Positions 28,844 to 38,922 of a stretch of 64,000 nucleotides of DNA are shown piece by piece; positions within the stretch are counted from its first letter, which is position 1, and every line of letters starts with the position of its first letter. Below the pieces are notes generated by a model. That model saw only the letters and a program-made list of their open reading frames with translations. It made no database searches and was not told where the DNA came from. Both the position numbers and the translations under genes were made by a program. Source of the DNA: Ichthyenterobacterium magnum (GTDB lineage: Bacteria > Bacteroidota > Bacteroidia > Flavobacteriales > Flavobacteriaceae); contig NZ_RAQJ01000002.1 of the NCBI RefSeq assembly GCF_003610635.1, positions 62,001 through 126,000 on the forward strand. The letters are read 5' to 3'.

Positions 28844-29872
28844 TTATTTTTCTGTAATTTCTACTTCAAAAACCTTATCCCAGCGTTTTCCAGTTACGAA
28901 AACGGTTTTTGTTTCAGGGTTGTAAGCAATGCCATTTAAAACATCTAAACCTTGATGTTGTGTTACTAGTTTTTTAAGTGGAGAAAAATCAATAACACCT
29001 TCAATTGCACCATTTACTGGATTAATAATTGCGACACCATTTTTTTGATATCTGTTAACATATATCTTACCATTAACCCATTCCATTTCATTAAGTCCTA
29101 TGATTTTTCCTTTATTAGTATAGGCTTGAATTTTAGATTCTTCTGCCTGAGTGTCTGGATTTAATAACCATATGTTTTCGGTACCGTCGCTTTTGTATAA
29201 TTGTCTCCCGTCATTACAGATTCCCCAACCTTCTTTACTTTGGCCATATTTAAAGCTGCCAGTTTTTTCTAAAGAATTTACATCATAAACAAAACCAGTA
29301 TTTTCTTGCCATGTTAATTGGTATATCTTATCATTTAAAACTGTTAAGCCTTCGCCAAAATATTGCCTAGTTAAATTTACATTCTGTATAATGTTTCCTG
29401 TTTTGTAATCTACTTTTCTCAATTTTGATTCTCCATATTGACCTGTACTTTCATATAAATCACCGTTGTAAAATTCTAATCCTTGAGTATATGAAGTAAT
29501 ATCGTGAGGGTATTCATTCACAATTTTGTAAGTGTATATTTTTGGTGGATTATTATTTAATATGGTGATTTTTGTAGACTTTTCTTCTGATGCGTCATTA
29601 TAATGTATAGTAGCTGTTAAGTTATGCACACCTAGTTTTAGGTTTTCTACTACAAAACTATCAGATACGTTTTTACCATCAATTTTATAGGTAACAGAAG
29701 TGATAGCTTTTTTATTTGGGTTTTTTATGGACAGATTAAGCGTTTCTCCTATAGCTACTGAATTATTTTTAGCATTAGTTTTAATTGAAAAATTGTTTTT
29801 TACAGCATTAGATGTGTTACCACAAGTCAATAATAACAGACTTAACATTGTGATTATAAAAAACTTAAACAT
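28844..29872 (-). CDS. Glutaminyl-peptide (glutamine) cyclotransferase lipoprotein
   Basis: Bacterial glutamine cyclotransferase, a five-bladed propeller enzyme that turns N-terminal glutamine into pyroglutamate. The lipoprotein signal MFKFFIITMLSLLLLTCGN has the lipobox cysteine at 17. A linker with an Ig-like domain precedes the catalytic part. The hallmark YTQGLEFYNGDLYESTGQYG (20 residues) and the later LNEMEWVNGKIYVNRYQ are seen. The ATG at 29872 is chosen because the longer frame would run through the SRP RNA gene. It is divergent from the SRP RNA. Confidence 0.88.
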   Translation of the reverse strand: MFKFFIITMLSLLLLTCGNTSNAVKNNFSIKTNAKNNSVAIGETLNLSIKNPNKKAITSVTYKIDGKNVSDSFVVENLKLGVHNLTATIHYNDASEEKSTKITILNNNPPKIYTYKIVNEYPHDITSYTQGLEFYNGDLYESTGQYGESKLRKVDYKTGNIIQNVNLTRQYFGEGLTVLNDKIYQLTWQENTGFVYDVNSLEKTGSFKYGQSKEGWGICNDGRQLYKSDGTENIWLLNPDTQAEESKIQAYTNKGKIIGLNEMEWVNGKIYVNRYQKNGVAIINPVNGAIEGVIDFSPLKKLVTQHQGLDVLNGIAYNPETKTVFVTGKRWDKVFEVEITEK

Positions 29873-29932
29873 TGAAACCATTCTTAATAATTTTTGAGCA
29901 ATATATTTATTAAAATTCAGTTTAAAAAAACA

Positions 29933-29962
29933 TTGTGAAAATATTAAAAGATTGTATCTTTG
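29933..29962 (+). promoter_or_regulatory. Bacteroidota-type promoter of the SRP RNA gene
   Basis: A -33 TTG at 29933-29935 and a -7 TATCTTTG at 29955-29962 with a 19-base spacer. It ends about 6 bases before the first paired base of the RNA, which is the expected geometry for this phylum's primary sigma factor. Confidence 0.85.
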
Positions 29963-29967
29963 CAGCC

Positions 29968-30061
29968 GGCAAGTCCTACACAACCAGCTCCTGTTGAATC
30001 CTCCAGGGCGGGAACGCAGCAAAGGTAAGCGGTCGTAGCGGTGTGATGTAGGTAGCTTGCC
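29968..30061 (+). ncRNA. ffs: Signal recognition particle RNA, small bacterial type
   Basis: 4.5S-type SRP RNA. The ends GGCAAG and CTTGCC pair; TCCTACAC pairs with GTGATGTAGG to continue the stem. The conserved Ffh-binding part is present: CCAGGGCGGGAACGCAGCAA (20 bases), with the GGAA-type loop and AGCA internal-loop side, followed by AGGTAAGCGG. A run of seven T follows the final CC and acts as terminator. The previously readable reverse-strand frame over this region is not coding. Confidence 0.93.
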
Positions 30062-30124
30062 TTTTTTTGTACCCTATATTTTCCTTTTTAAGTTGTATTT
30101 TTGAACACTAATTTTTCTTAAAAC

Positions 30125-30928
30125 ATGTCTAAAGTAATATTAATTACAGGTGGTTCTTCTGGAATAGGTAAATCTATTGGTGAGTTTTTATTCAAAAAAG
30201 GGTTTACGGTTTATGGTACAAGCAGAAATCCTAAAAATCATGCTAATTCAATATTTCCTTTAATTGCCTTAGATGTTTCAGATGTTGAATCTATTGAAAA
30301 TGCTATCGTTTCTGTTGTTAAGCAATCGGGAAGACTTGATGTGGTAATTAATAATGCTGGAGCAGGAATTACTGGTCCTTTAGAAGAAATTCCTAATGAG
30401 GAAATACGAAGAAATTTTGAGACTAACCTTTTTGGACCTATTAATGTCATTAAATCTGTTTTGCCACAAATGCGCAAGCAAAACTCTGGGTTAATTATTA
30501 ATGTTACATCAATAGCTGGATATATGGGCCTGCCATATCGTGGTATTTATAGCGCAAGCAAAGGTGCTTTAGAGTTGATAACTGAAGCTTTTAGAATGGA
30601 AATTAAGAGTTTCAATATAAAGATGACTAATGTTGCGCCTGGAGATTTTGCAACTAATATTGCTGCGGGTCGTTATCATGCGCCTGTAAAAGATAATTCG
30701 CCCTATAAAAAATCTTACGGAAATTCATTAAAATTAATGGATGAACATGTAGATCAAGGTATGGATCCAAAGCATATGGCAGAAGCTGTTTTTAAAATTA
30801 TTAATACTAAAAACCCAAAAATTCATTATAAGGTTGGAGAGTTTATGCAAAAATTCTCAATAGTTTTAAAACGTATTCTACCAGATAAAATTTATGAGAA
30901 ATTATTGCTTAATCACTATAAGCTATAA
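30125..30928 (+). CDS. Short-chain dehydrogenase/reductase
   Basis: Classical SDR of 267 residues. Cofactor motif TGGSSGIGKSIG at 8-19, NNAG at about 76-79, catalytic S129, Y142 and K146 (YSASK). R34 after GTSR suggests a preference for NADP(H). The substrate is unknown; the C-terminal region (NHYKL end, basic) resembles SDRs acting on lipids or steroids, which is only a hint. It is the first gene after the SRP RNA and probably has its own promoter (TATTTTTG at 30096-30103, no clear -33). Confidence 0.9.
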   Translation: MSKVILITGGSSGIGKSIGEFLFKKGFTVYGTSRNPKNHANSIFPLIALDVSDVESIENAIVSVVKQSGRLDVVINNAGAGITGPLEEIPNEEIRRNFETNLFGPINVIKSVLPQMRKQNSGLIINVTSIAGYMGLPYRGIYSASKGALELITEAFRMEIKSFNIKMTNVAPGDFATNIAAGRYHAPVKDNSPYKKSYGNSLKLMDEHVDQGMDPKHMAEAVFKIINTKNPKIHYKVGEFMQKFSIVLKRILPDKIYEKLLLNHYKL

Positions 30929-30974
30929 TATAACTTGGTACGTTATTTGATAATTAGTTTTGAAACTAATAATC

Positions 30975-31391
30975 ATGAAAAAGCCTCTACTTTTTTTATT
31001 GACACTTTCCTTTTTTGTATTTACTAGCTGTGATGATATTATTGATTGTATAATCAATGTAAGACCAGAACTACCAGATAAGACTTTTGAAATTGGTTAT
31101 GTAAATGAGTTTTATTACCAAGATATAAGAGCAGAAATTAAGAATGAGCCACGCGACGATGATTATGCGTACTATTTTGATGATATTACAAACTTGCCTG
31201 ATGGCTTAGAAATGTTTGTAGATCATAGAACTATATATATTGAAGGAATTCCTCAAACTTCTGGCAGTTATACATTTACAGTCTATTTGTATGTGGATCC
31301 TCCAGTATATTATGATTACGATACAGATACGTATGAAGATTCATTATGCTCAGATTCAACTTCTAAAACCTATACAATAATTATCAACTAA
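30975..31391 (+). CDS. Small lipoprotein with Ig-like putative domain
   Basis: A 138-residue lipoprotein: MKKPLLFLLTLSFFVFTSC has the lipobox cysteine at 19. The mature part has the LPDGLEMFVDHRTIYIEGIPQTSGSYTFTVYLYV pattern (cores LPDGLEM, IEGIPQTSGSYTFTV) of the putative Ig / cadherin-like fold that recognises polar ligands in many surface proteins. The ATG at 30975 is preferred to a TTG 15 bases upstream because the signal peptide begins there. The function is unknown. Confidence 0.72.
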   Translation: MKKPLLFLLTLSFFVFTSCDDIIDCIINVRPELPDKTFEIGYVNEFYYQDIRAEIKNEPRDDDYAYYFDDITNLPDGLEMFVDHRTIYIEGIPQTSGSYTFTVYLYVDPPVYYDYDTDTYEDSLCSDSTSKTYTIIIN

Positions 31392-31504
31392 ATTTCACTT
31401 TAATAGTTTTGTTGATATGTTTTAATTAAAAAATAGATTTAAAAGTATCTTAAAATTGTAAATTCGCAACATATTTTAAAACACAACTTAATAAAAATAT
31501 AAAG

Positions 31505-32158
31505 ATGAAATTTTTTATTGATACAGCTAATCTAGCTCAAATTAAAGAAGCACAAGAACTAGGCATATTAGATGGCGTAACAACTAATCCGTCATTAATG
31601 GCTAAAGAAGGTATTACAGGGACTAACAATATTTTAAAACATTATGTAGACATTTGTAATATTGTAGATGGCGATGTAAGTGCTGAGGTTATAGCTACAG
31701 ATTTTGAAGGCATGGTAAGAGAAGGTGAGGCTTTAGCAGATTTACATGACCAAATTGTTGTTAAACTACCAATGATTAAAGATGGAATTAAAGCTTGTAA
31801 ATATTTTAGTGATAAAGGCATTAAAACTAACGTAACATTAGTTTTTTCTCCAGGACAAGCATTGTTAGCAGCAAAAGCAGGAGCAACATATGTATCTCCA
31901 TTTATTGGTCGGTTAGATGATATCTCTACAGATGGTTTAAATCTAATAGCAGAAATACGAATGATATATGATAATTATGGTTTTGATACAGAAATTTTAG
32001 CAGCTTCTGTTCGTCATACGATGCATGTTATTGATTGTGCAAAATTAGGAGCAGATGTTATGACTGGACCATTAAGTTCTATAGTAGGATTGTTAAAACA
32101 TCCATTAACAGATATAGGGTTAGAAAAGTTTTTAGCAGATTATAAAAAAGGGAATTAA
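31505..32158 (+). CDS. fsa: Fructose-6-phosphate aldolase / transaldolase-like enzyme (MipB/TalC)
   Basis: Small class I aldolase of the transaldolase superfamily (217 residues). The N terminus [16 protein letters not shown] and [11 protein letters not shown] are typical. The Schiff-base lysine is K87 in [31 protein letters not shown] and [13 protein letters not shown] follow the family. Whether it works as fructose-6-phosphate aldolase or as transaldolase depends on few active-site residues; either is possible, and in Bacteroidota transaldolase activity for the pentose phosphate pathway is likely. Confidence 0.9.
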   Translation: MKFFIDTANLAQIKEAQELGILDGVTTNPSLMAKEGITGTNNILKHYVDICNIVDGDVSAEVIATDFEGMVREGEALADLHDQIVVKLPMIKDGIKACKYFSDKGIKTNVTLVFSPGQALLAAKAGATYVSPFIGRLDDISTDGLNLIAEIRMIYDNYGFDTEILAASVRHTMHVIDCAKLGADVMTGPLSSIVGLLKHPLTDIGLEKFLADYKKGN

Positions 32159-32177
32159 TCTTTTGTAATATATAATT

Positions 32178-32211
32178 AAGCTCTTAAGTAATTTTATTTA
32201 AGAGCTTTTTT
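32178..32211. terminator. Bidirectional terminator between fsa and a thioredoxin-like gene
   Basis: Perfect arms AAGCTCTTAA / TTAAGAGCTT around a 10-base loop, followed by a T-run. The stop codon of the minus-strand gene lies in the loop. Confidence 0.88.
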
Positions 32212-33633
32212 GTTTTTGGCTAATAAATTTTCAAGTTCTATACCTAAATCTTCACTAAAAAGATTAGTATTAGAGTTTATGATTTTTGCTTTTGCATCAA
32301 CAATAATAGCTTTAGAAGAGAATTCAAGCGCAAGCTTTTTAAAAGCAACATTAGGGTTTTTAAGCTTGTATTCATTTTTTACAGAGTACTTAAATTGCTT
32401 TAGCGTTTTTTTCCAATAATTTAGGTCTGTATCATTCATGTTAATAGCTATAAAATTAACATCTGGATATTTTTCTTTTAACTCCTTAGCTGCATAGTGA
32501 CTGTTTCTATAATGCATTTTAAAATTTGATGACCAAAAATAGATGACAGTTGGTTGCTTTATTACAGAACTCAGACTAATTGTATTATTACCAAAATCTA
32601 GAATTTCAACATAAGGAAGCTTATTTCCGGGTGTTAAATTACTCATAGATTCTACAAGCCTTTTAATGTGACTCTCACTTTTTTTATTTGTGTTTTTTTC
32701 TAAATATGAGTTCAATAGCTTATTAGATTCATCATTGTTTTTGCTATTAAAAATAAACTCTCTAGCATGATGCTCTAATAAATAATTTTTTATAGTCTCA
32801 TCTTCAACAAGTGTATCAATTAGATTTAGCTTTTCTAAATTATAGTCTAAAGACATACGATTAAAATCGTGATGGTCATGGCTGTTTTTGTAATAATTTT
32901 TTAAAGCAAGATTACTAAAGTGCCAAAAAAGGAATCTGTTATATGGAGCTAAATTAGTTAGCTCATTATCATTATAATCTATTTCACTTCTAAAATCATA
33001 AAAGCCATCTGGAAGATCTTTAAAATGAACTAGCTGTTTTTTTCCGTAATAACCAAACGGATAAATTTCTTTATAGGTATAGTAATTATAGTTAATGTTG
33101 GCTTTGGCTATTTTTTTAAAAAAATCTGAACTAGGGATTTTATCTAAAAACAGTTCAAGGTTATTTAGTTTACTAGTCTTAACAGAATCAATAAGAGTTT
33201 CAAATAGTTCAGGCTCTAGTGTATTGTATTTAATGATTTTTTTGTTGGCTTTCTCGTCTCTTAAAAAAGATTTTATTAAAAAGTTGTTTTTCTTAGAGCC
33301 TTTTCCTGTAAAAACTAGAGATTCATCAAAGGCATTCGTATTTAACCTAATTAATAAACTATCGTTTGGTTCTAAAACCATCATTTGATACTCACCACCA
33401 TGAGCAAATGTGTACATACCTGCTCCTAGGTTTTTTATTTTATGATGAAATCTATTTTTAGAATCTAAGTAAAGTGTATCCATTTTAGCAGATTTACCGC
33501 TAATTATAACATAGTTGTTGTTTGGGTTTATAATTACACCACCAAAATATGTGAAACCACTATCTTCAGTAGTTTTATCTTTACAACCTATAAGGGAAAG
33601 AGCCGTTAACAAAGTAACTATGTAAAGTTTCAT
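32194..33633 (-). CDS. TlpA-like thioredoxin-fold lipoprotein lacking the redox cysteines
   Basis: A 479-residue lipoprotein (lipobox Cys17 in LSLIGCKDK). An N-terminal beta domain is of the DUF4369 style (MDTLYLDSKNRFHHKIKNLGAGMYTF), and a long helical middle follows. The C-terminal thioredoxin fold (about 335-470) has PTVIYFWSSNFKMHYRN, where TlpA relatives have WCxxC. Both cysteines are missing, so it cannot act as a disulfide oxidoreductase in the usual way. It may be a structural or binding relative. Its stop codon is inside the shared terminator. The family is well known in Bacteroidota; the role here is unknown. Confidence 0.78.
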   Translation of the reverse strand: MKLYIVTLLTALSLIGCKDKTTEDSGFTYFGGVIINPNNNYVIISGKSAKMDTLYLDSKNRFHHKIKNLGAGMYTFAHGGEYQMMVLEPNDSLLIRLNTNAFDESLVFTGKGSKKNNFLIKSFLRDEKANKKIIKYNTLEPELFETLIDSVKTSKLNNLELFLDKIPSSDFFKKIAKANINYNYYTYKEIYPFGYYGKKQLVHFKDLPDGFYDFRSEIDYNDNELTNLAPYNRFLFWHFSNLALKNYYKNSHDHHDFNRMSLDYNLEKLNLIDTLVEDETIKNYLLEHHAREFIFNSKNNDESNKLLNSYLEKNTNKKSESHIKRLVESMSNLTPGNKLPYVEILDFGNNTISLSSVIKQPTVIYFWSSNFKMHYRNSHYAAKELKEKYPDVNFIAINMNDTDLNYWKKTLKQFKYSVKNEYKLKNPNVAFKKLALEFSSKAIIVDAKAKIINSNTNLFSEDLGIELENLLAKNKKALK

Positions 33634-33764
33634 ATTTATAACTATAATGTAGGCTAAAGTAAGTTTCTATAACAAAAATAGAACTTGAAACGTATAAGTC
33701 TTGTTAATACGCTGTTAAATATTACTAAGACCTTTATTTATTTCCTCTTATGGATTGATTTATC

Positions 33765-33772
33765 TACTTTTG
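33765..33772 (+). promoter_or_regulatory. Candidate -7 element upstream of the ABC-F gene
   Basis: TACTTTTG fits TAnnTTTG. No TTG at a suitable distance was found, so this is a weak call. Transcription from here would include the leader reading frame at 33786-33833. Confidence 0.4.
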
Positions 33773-33785
33773 CACAAACTTACAA

Positions 33786-33833
33786 ATGAGGTTTATGTCA
33801 AGGAGTAAATTGTGCTCAATTGTAGGTTTGTAA
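33786..33833 (+). promoter_or_regulatory. Possible leader peptide / structured leader of the ABC-F gene
   Basis: A 15-codon frame (MRFMSRSKLCSIVGL, stop TAA) ends 50 bases before the ABC-F start. It coincides with potential stems: TTACAAA at its start pairs with TTTGTAA at its end, and AATTG pairs with CAATT inside. Short leader peptides with attenuator hairpins precede several antibiotic-related ABC-F genes in other phyla. Here the idea is based only on position and pairing. Confidence 0.3.
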
Positions 33834-33862
33834 AGCGCAAATTAATAAATATAAATATCTGA

Positions 33863-35509
<1,647 letters not shown>

Positions 35510-35513
35510 TAAT

Positions 35514-35547
35514 AAAAAAGCCTTGATTTATAAATCAGGGCTTTTTT
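35514..35547. terminator. Bidirectional terminator between the ABC-F gene and DUF2007
   Basis: Arms AAAAAAGCC-TTGATTTA / TAAATCAGGGCTTTTTT with a short bulge; A-run and T-run on the two sides, between convergent genes. Confidence 0.85.
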
Positions 35548-35548
35548 A

Positions 35549-35782
35549 TTACTGCAATTCAGCTTTAACAGCTTCAACTATTGGTACAGCACTATCAAGT
35601 TCGTCTTTACTAACATAGAGTTCTTGAAATCCTTGAATAGAAGAACCAAAGCCAGCAAGACGACCAGATTCCGATTCATCTTTTAAAATAGCATTTATAC
35701 CAACGCTAATGAGTCTATCCATAACTAATTGAACAACAATAAAGCTTCCTGAAAATATTTTTATATAATCTGTGTCTGACAT
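35549..35782 (-). CDS. DUF2007 domain small protein
   Basis: A 77-residue cytosolic protein with the DUF2007 pattern: an opening IKIFSGSFIVVQLVMDRLISVGINAIL, a GxGSSIQGFQELYVSKDEL beta-alpha segment, and helix AVPIVEAVKAEL at the end. The fold resembles a GlnB/ACT-like alpha-beta unit and is often annotated as a putative signal-transducing protein. The role is unknown. It stands alone between two terminators. Confidence 0.8.
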   Translation of the reverse strand: MSDTDYIKIFSGSFIVVQLVMDRLISVGINAILKDESESGRLAGFGSSIQGFQELYVSKDELDSAVPIVEAVKAELQ

Positions 35783-35864
35783 AAGTTTTAGGTTTAAAAT
35801 TCTTACCTATAAGGTACAAAAAAGAGCTGAATGTTACACTATAAATTAAGAAGTCTTTAACTAA

Positions 35865-35893
35865 AAAAAGCGTTCAAAATTAGAACGCTTTTT
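35865..35893 (-). terminator. Terminator of the peroxiredoxin-thioredoxin-DUF6952 operon
   Basis: Arms AAAAAGCGTTC / GAACGCTTTTT around a 7-base loop. On the minus strand the A-run becomes a T-run, directly after the DUF6952 gene. Confidence 0.88.
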
Positions 35894-35920
35894 AAATGTA
35901 TATAAGATACCTTAACTTAT

Positions 35921-36178
35921 TTAGTTGTCTATTGAGCCTAAAACACGTTGCATAAAGTTATTTAGTGCTTCTTTTTTAGGAGTGCCACTTTTTATCATCT
36001 TATTTACCTCAATGGCTCCATACATATTAGAAATAAGTTCTCCAATAACATCTAATTCTTCATCTTTTAAAGAAGGTACTTCTGTAAGATTTTCTAGAGT
36101 TTCAATAGTCTCTATAACAAAATCTTCATCATTATCTTCAATAAATTGTGTTAGTTGTTTTATTACAGGTAGTTTCAT
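35921..36178 (-). CDS. DUF6952 family small protein
   Basis: An 85-residue all-helical, acidic protein: MKLPVIKQLTQFIEDNDEDFVIETIETLENL then VPSLKDEELDVIGELISNMYGAIEVNK (cores KLPVIKQL, IGELISNMYG). It resembles the DUF6952 family found behind thioredoxin in flavobacteria. It follows the thioredoxin gene by 9 bases and ends at a terminator, so it is the last gene of the operon. Function unknown; a role in oxidative stress is inferred from the neighbours. Confidence 0.78.
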   Translation of the reverse strand: MKLPVIKQLTQFIEDNDEDFVIETIETLENLTEVPSLKDEELDVIGELISNMYGAIEVNKMIKSGTPKKEALNNFMQRVLGSIDN

Positions 36179-36187
36179 AGTTTCTGT

Positions 36188-36496
36188 TTATATAACTTCG
36201 TCAACTAATTCTTTTAAAACATCAAATTTATTAGTCTGAACTTGATTTTTAAATTCACCATTTTTGAATGTAGCAAATGTTGGTAAATTATCTACAGTAG
36301 CTAATTTTCTAGATTCAGGAAATTTTTCAGCATCAGCAATTACAAAAGTTAAACTTTCGTTTTCTAAAGCTAATTTCTTAAATTTTGGTTTCATTATTCT
36401 ACAATTGCCACACCATGTTGCAGAATACTGTACAATAACGGTGTCGTTATTATTTACGATGTCTTGTAAATTGTCTTGTTCTAATTCTTGAATCAT
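36188..36496 (-). CDS. Thioredoxin family protein
   Basis: A small thioredoxin (102 residues from the ATG at 36496). Active site WCGNC (C29 and C32) in VQYSATWCGNCRIMKPKF, and the cis-proline in VDNLPTFATFKNGE. The CGNC pair differs from the usual CGPC, which shifts the redox potential. An alternative ATG 60 bases upstream would add a hydrophobic stretch not seen in the family. It lies between peroxiredoxin and DUF6952 in one operon and probably reduces that peroxiredoxin. Confidence 0.88.
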   Translation of the reverse strand: MIQELEQDNLQDIVNNNDTVIVQYSATWCGNCRIMKPKFKKLALENESLTFVIADAEKFPESRKLATVDNLPTFATFKNGEFKNQVQTNKFDVLKELVDEVI

Positions 36497-36591
36497 AAGA
36501 GGTGATTTTATAAGTAACCATGATATAAGTGATACAATTTGTATGCTAACTAACAAATTGTATCACCATAATTAAATAACATTTATATTGT

Positions 36592-37230
36592 TTAGTGCGA
36601 CGCTAAATATTCAGCAGTACCTTTAGCATTTGGTGCCATTGCATCTTTTCCTTCTTCCCAGTTTGCAGGGCAAACTTCACCTTTTTCTTGCACATGAGTT
36701 AAAGCATCAATTAGTCTTAAATATTCATTTACATTTCTTCCTAAAGGCATATTGTTAATACTTTCGTGTTGAACAGTTCCTTCTTCGTCAATAATATAAG
36801 TTGCTCTATATGTTACGTTATCTCCTTCAACTTGAACAGTACCAGTTTCTTCGTCATACACTTCGTTTGTAATATCTAAAATACCTAAGATGCTCGATAA
36901 ATTTCTATTACTGTCTGCTAAAATTGGATATGTAACACCTTCAATTCCTCCATTGTCTTTTGAAGTACTTAACCATGCAAAGTGAACTTCTGGAGTATCA
37001 CAAGATGCGCCAATTACAATTGTATTTCTTTTTTCAAATTCACTAATTGCAGCTTGAAAAGCGTGAAGTTCTGTTGGACATACAAACGTGAAATCTTTTG
37101 GATACCAAAACAATACAACTTTTTTGTTATTTTTTTTTGCTTCTTCAAGAACGTTCACTTTAAAAGTATCTCCCATATCGTTCATTGCGTCAACGTTAAT
37201 GTCTGGGAATTGTTTTCCTACTAATGCCAT
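36592..37230 (-). CDS. Typical 2-Cys peroxiredoxin
   Basis: Reduces hydrogen peroxide and alkyl hydroperoxides. The peroxidatic cysteine is C51 in DFTFVCPTEL and the resolving cysteine is C187 in GEVCPANW. At 212 residues it is in the AhpC/Prx1 group. It lies upstream of a thioredoxin gene and DUF6952 (gaps of 95 and 9 bases), and an operon is likely. A TATCTTTG on the minus strand at 37268-37275 is a candidate -7 element; a -33 at the right distance was not found. Confidence 0.95.
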   Translation of the reverse strand: MALVGKQFPDINVDAMNDMGDTFKVNVLEEAKKNNKKVVLFWYPKDFTFVCPTELHAFQAAISEFEKRNTIVIGASCDTPEVHFAWLSTSKDNGGIEGVTYPILADSNRNLSSILGILDITNEVYDEETGTVQVEGDNVTYRATYIIDEEGTVQHESINNMPLGRNVNEYLRLIDALTHVQEKGEVCPANWEEGKDAMAPNAKGTAEYLASH

Positions 37231-37370
37231 TTTTTATAAATTTTTTATTGATTATTATTTTCTAGTACAAAGATACATTACATTACTAGTTTTTTAATAA
37301 AATCAAATTTTAAATCTTTATCGAATAATAGATTTTAGCTATGAAAGTTGTTGACACGTATAGCAAACAT

Positions 37371-38837
37371 CTATTTAGATTTCATCATTTTTATTTTTAT
37401 TCTAAAAGCGGCAAATAAAAGTGTAGTAAATGGACTTAGCCAATTAAAGAAAGCATACATAAAGTAATCTCCAGTTTGAACTCCCAAAACACCAGCTTGA
37501 TAAGCTCCGCAAGTATTCCAAGGAATTAACACAGAAGTTACTGTTCCAGAATCTTCAAGTGTTCTACTTAGGTTTTCTGGAGCTAAACCTTTATCGTCAA
37601 ATGCTTTTTTAAACATTTTACCTGGAATTACAATGGCTAGATATTGGTCGCTTGCAATGGTATTTAATCCTAAACAACTAATAACAGTACTAGCAAATAA
37701 ACCAAAAATTGTAGTTGCAACAGATAGTAAGGCTTTTGTAATTCTTGATAGAGCACCAATAGCATCCATGACACCTCCAAAAACCATAGCACAAATAGTT
37801 AAGTAAACTGTCCATAGCATACCTTTCATTCCACCAGCAGAAAACAAGTCGTTAAGTTTTTCATTGTCTGTTGTAATTTGTGTATCAGTAAAAATTGAAC
37901 TCGTAATAGCATTTAGTTTAGAATCTGATAAACCACTTAAGATGTTTCCTTGAAAAATAAATGCAAAAATGATTGCCAATAAAACGCCAGCTCCTAAAGC
38001 TATTAATGGTTTTGTTTTGAAAAGAATTAGTATAATTACACCTATTGGAACTAGAAAAAGCCATGGTGATATATTGAATGTTTTATCAATATTTGTTAGT
38101 AAAAAGCTAATATCTGCTGTACCTGTTGTTTCAATCGTGACACTCAAAATTGAAAAAATAATTAGTGTAGCTAAAATTGTTGGTACGGTCGTGTAAGCCA
38201 TATATCTTATGTGTGTAAACAAATCTGTTCCGGCCATAGCTGGAGCTAAATTTGTGGTATCACTTAATGGTGACATTTTATCTCCAAAATATGCGCCAGA
38301 AATAACGGCACCAGCAATCATGCCTGGATGAATCCCTAAAGCGCTACCAATACCAATTAAAGCAATACCTACAGTTGCTGAAGTGGTCCAAGAACTACCA
38401 GTAGCAATAGAAATTACGGCACAAATGATGACAGATGAAGGTAAAAATATTTCAGGGCTCAATACTTGTAAACCATAATAAACCATTGCTGGTATTACTC
38501 CACTAATAAGCCATGTTCCTGCTAAAGCACCAACTAAAAATAAAATCATAATTGGAACAAAAATGCTTTTTAGATTTTCCCAAACCTCTTTTACCATAAC
38601 CATTGGTGGGACTTTATTCATAAAGCCACCAATCATTGCTACAAAAGCACCCATTAATAATATGAGTTGGTTGGTGTAAGCTCCTAACCATTCTTGGTCT
38701 TCAACAAAAAAGATATTATAGGCTAAAAGCCCCATTAATATAACAACAGGAACCAAGGCTTCAAAAATATTAAGCTCTTTATTATCTACTACGTTTTCTT
38801 TATCTGCTTTAAATTCGGAAAGATTATCGTCTTGCAT
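37371..38837 (-). CDS. nhaC: Na+/H+ antiporter NhaC
   Basis: Inner-membrane sodium/proton antiporter (488 residues, about 11-12 membrane helices). Family marks are ATGSSWTTSATVGIALIGIG, GAVISGAYFGDKMSPLSDTTNLAP (cores GDKMSPLSDTT) and LSRTLEDSGTVTSVLIPWNTCG (core SGTVTSVLIPWN). The N terminus is a short charged cytoplasmic segment. It probably exports Na+ in a marine setting. It is divergent from a membrane hydrolase gene, with a 20-bp perfect palindrome in between. Confidence 0.94.
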   Translation of the reverse strand: MQDDNLSEFKADKENVVDNKELNIFEALVPVVILMGLLAYNIFFVEDQEWLGAYTNQLILLMGAFVAMIGGFMNKVPPMVMVKEVWENLKSIFVPIMILFLVGALAGTWLISGVIPAMVYYGLQVLSPEIFLPSSVIICAVISIATGSSWTTSATVGIALIGIGSALGIHPGMIAGAVISGAYFGDKMSPLSDTTNLAPAMAGTDLFTHIRYMAYTTVPTILATLIIFSILSVTIETTGTADISFLLTNIDKTFNISPWLFLVPIGVIILILFKTKPLIALGAGVLLAIIFAFIFQGNILSGLSDSKLNAITSSIFTDTQITTDNEKLNDLFSAGGMKGMLWTVYLTICAMVFGGVMDAIGALSRITKALLSVATTIFGLFASTVISCLGLNTIASDQYLAIVIPGKMFKKAFDDKGLAPENLSRTLEDSGTVTSVLIPWNTCGAYQAGVLGVQTGDYFMYAFFNWLSPFTTLLFAAFRIKIKMMKSK

Positions 38838-38875
38838 TAGTTAGGAATTTTGTTTTGTAATGTTACGATTTTGTT

Positions 38876-38895
38876 AATCGATTTGCAAATCGATT
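38876..38895. promoter_or_regulatory. Perfect 20-bp palindrome in the nhaC / YdjM-like divergent region
   Basis: AATCGATTTGCAAATCGATT is its own reverse complement. It contains the TTTG that could serve as the -33 element of the rightward gene. It could be an operator; no regulator gene is adjacent. Confidence 0.55.
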
Positions 38896-38911
38896 TAGTT
38901 ATGTACTTTTG
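38882..38911 (+). promoter_or_regulatory. Candidate promoter of the YdjM-like gene
   Basis: TTTG at 38882-38885 and TACTTTTG at 38904-38911 with an 18-base spacer, 11 bases before the ATG. Confidence 0.55.
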
Positions 38912-38922
38912 CTCAGCAATTT

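Noticed and set aside
29880-30022. Upstream extension of the glutamine cyclotransferase frame
   Set aside because: The extension runs antisense through the SRP RNA gene and its promoter, and a lipoprotein signal begins at 29872.
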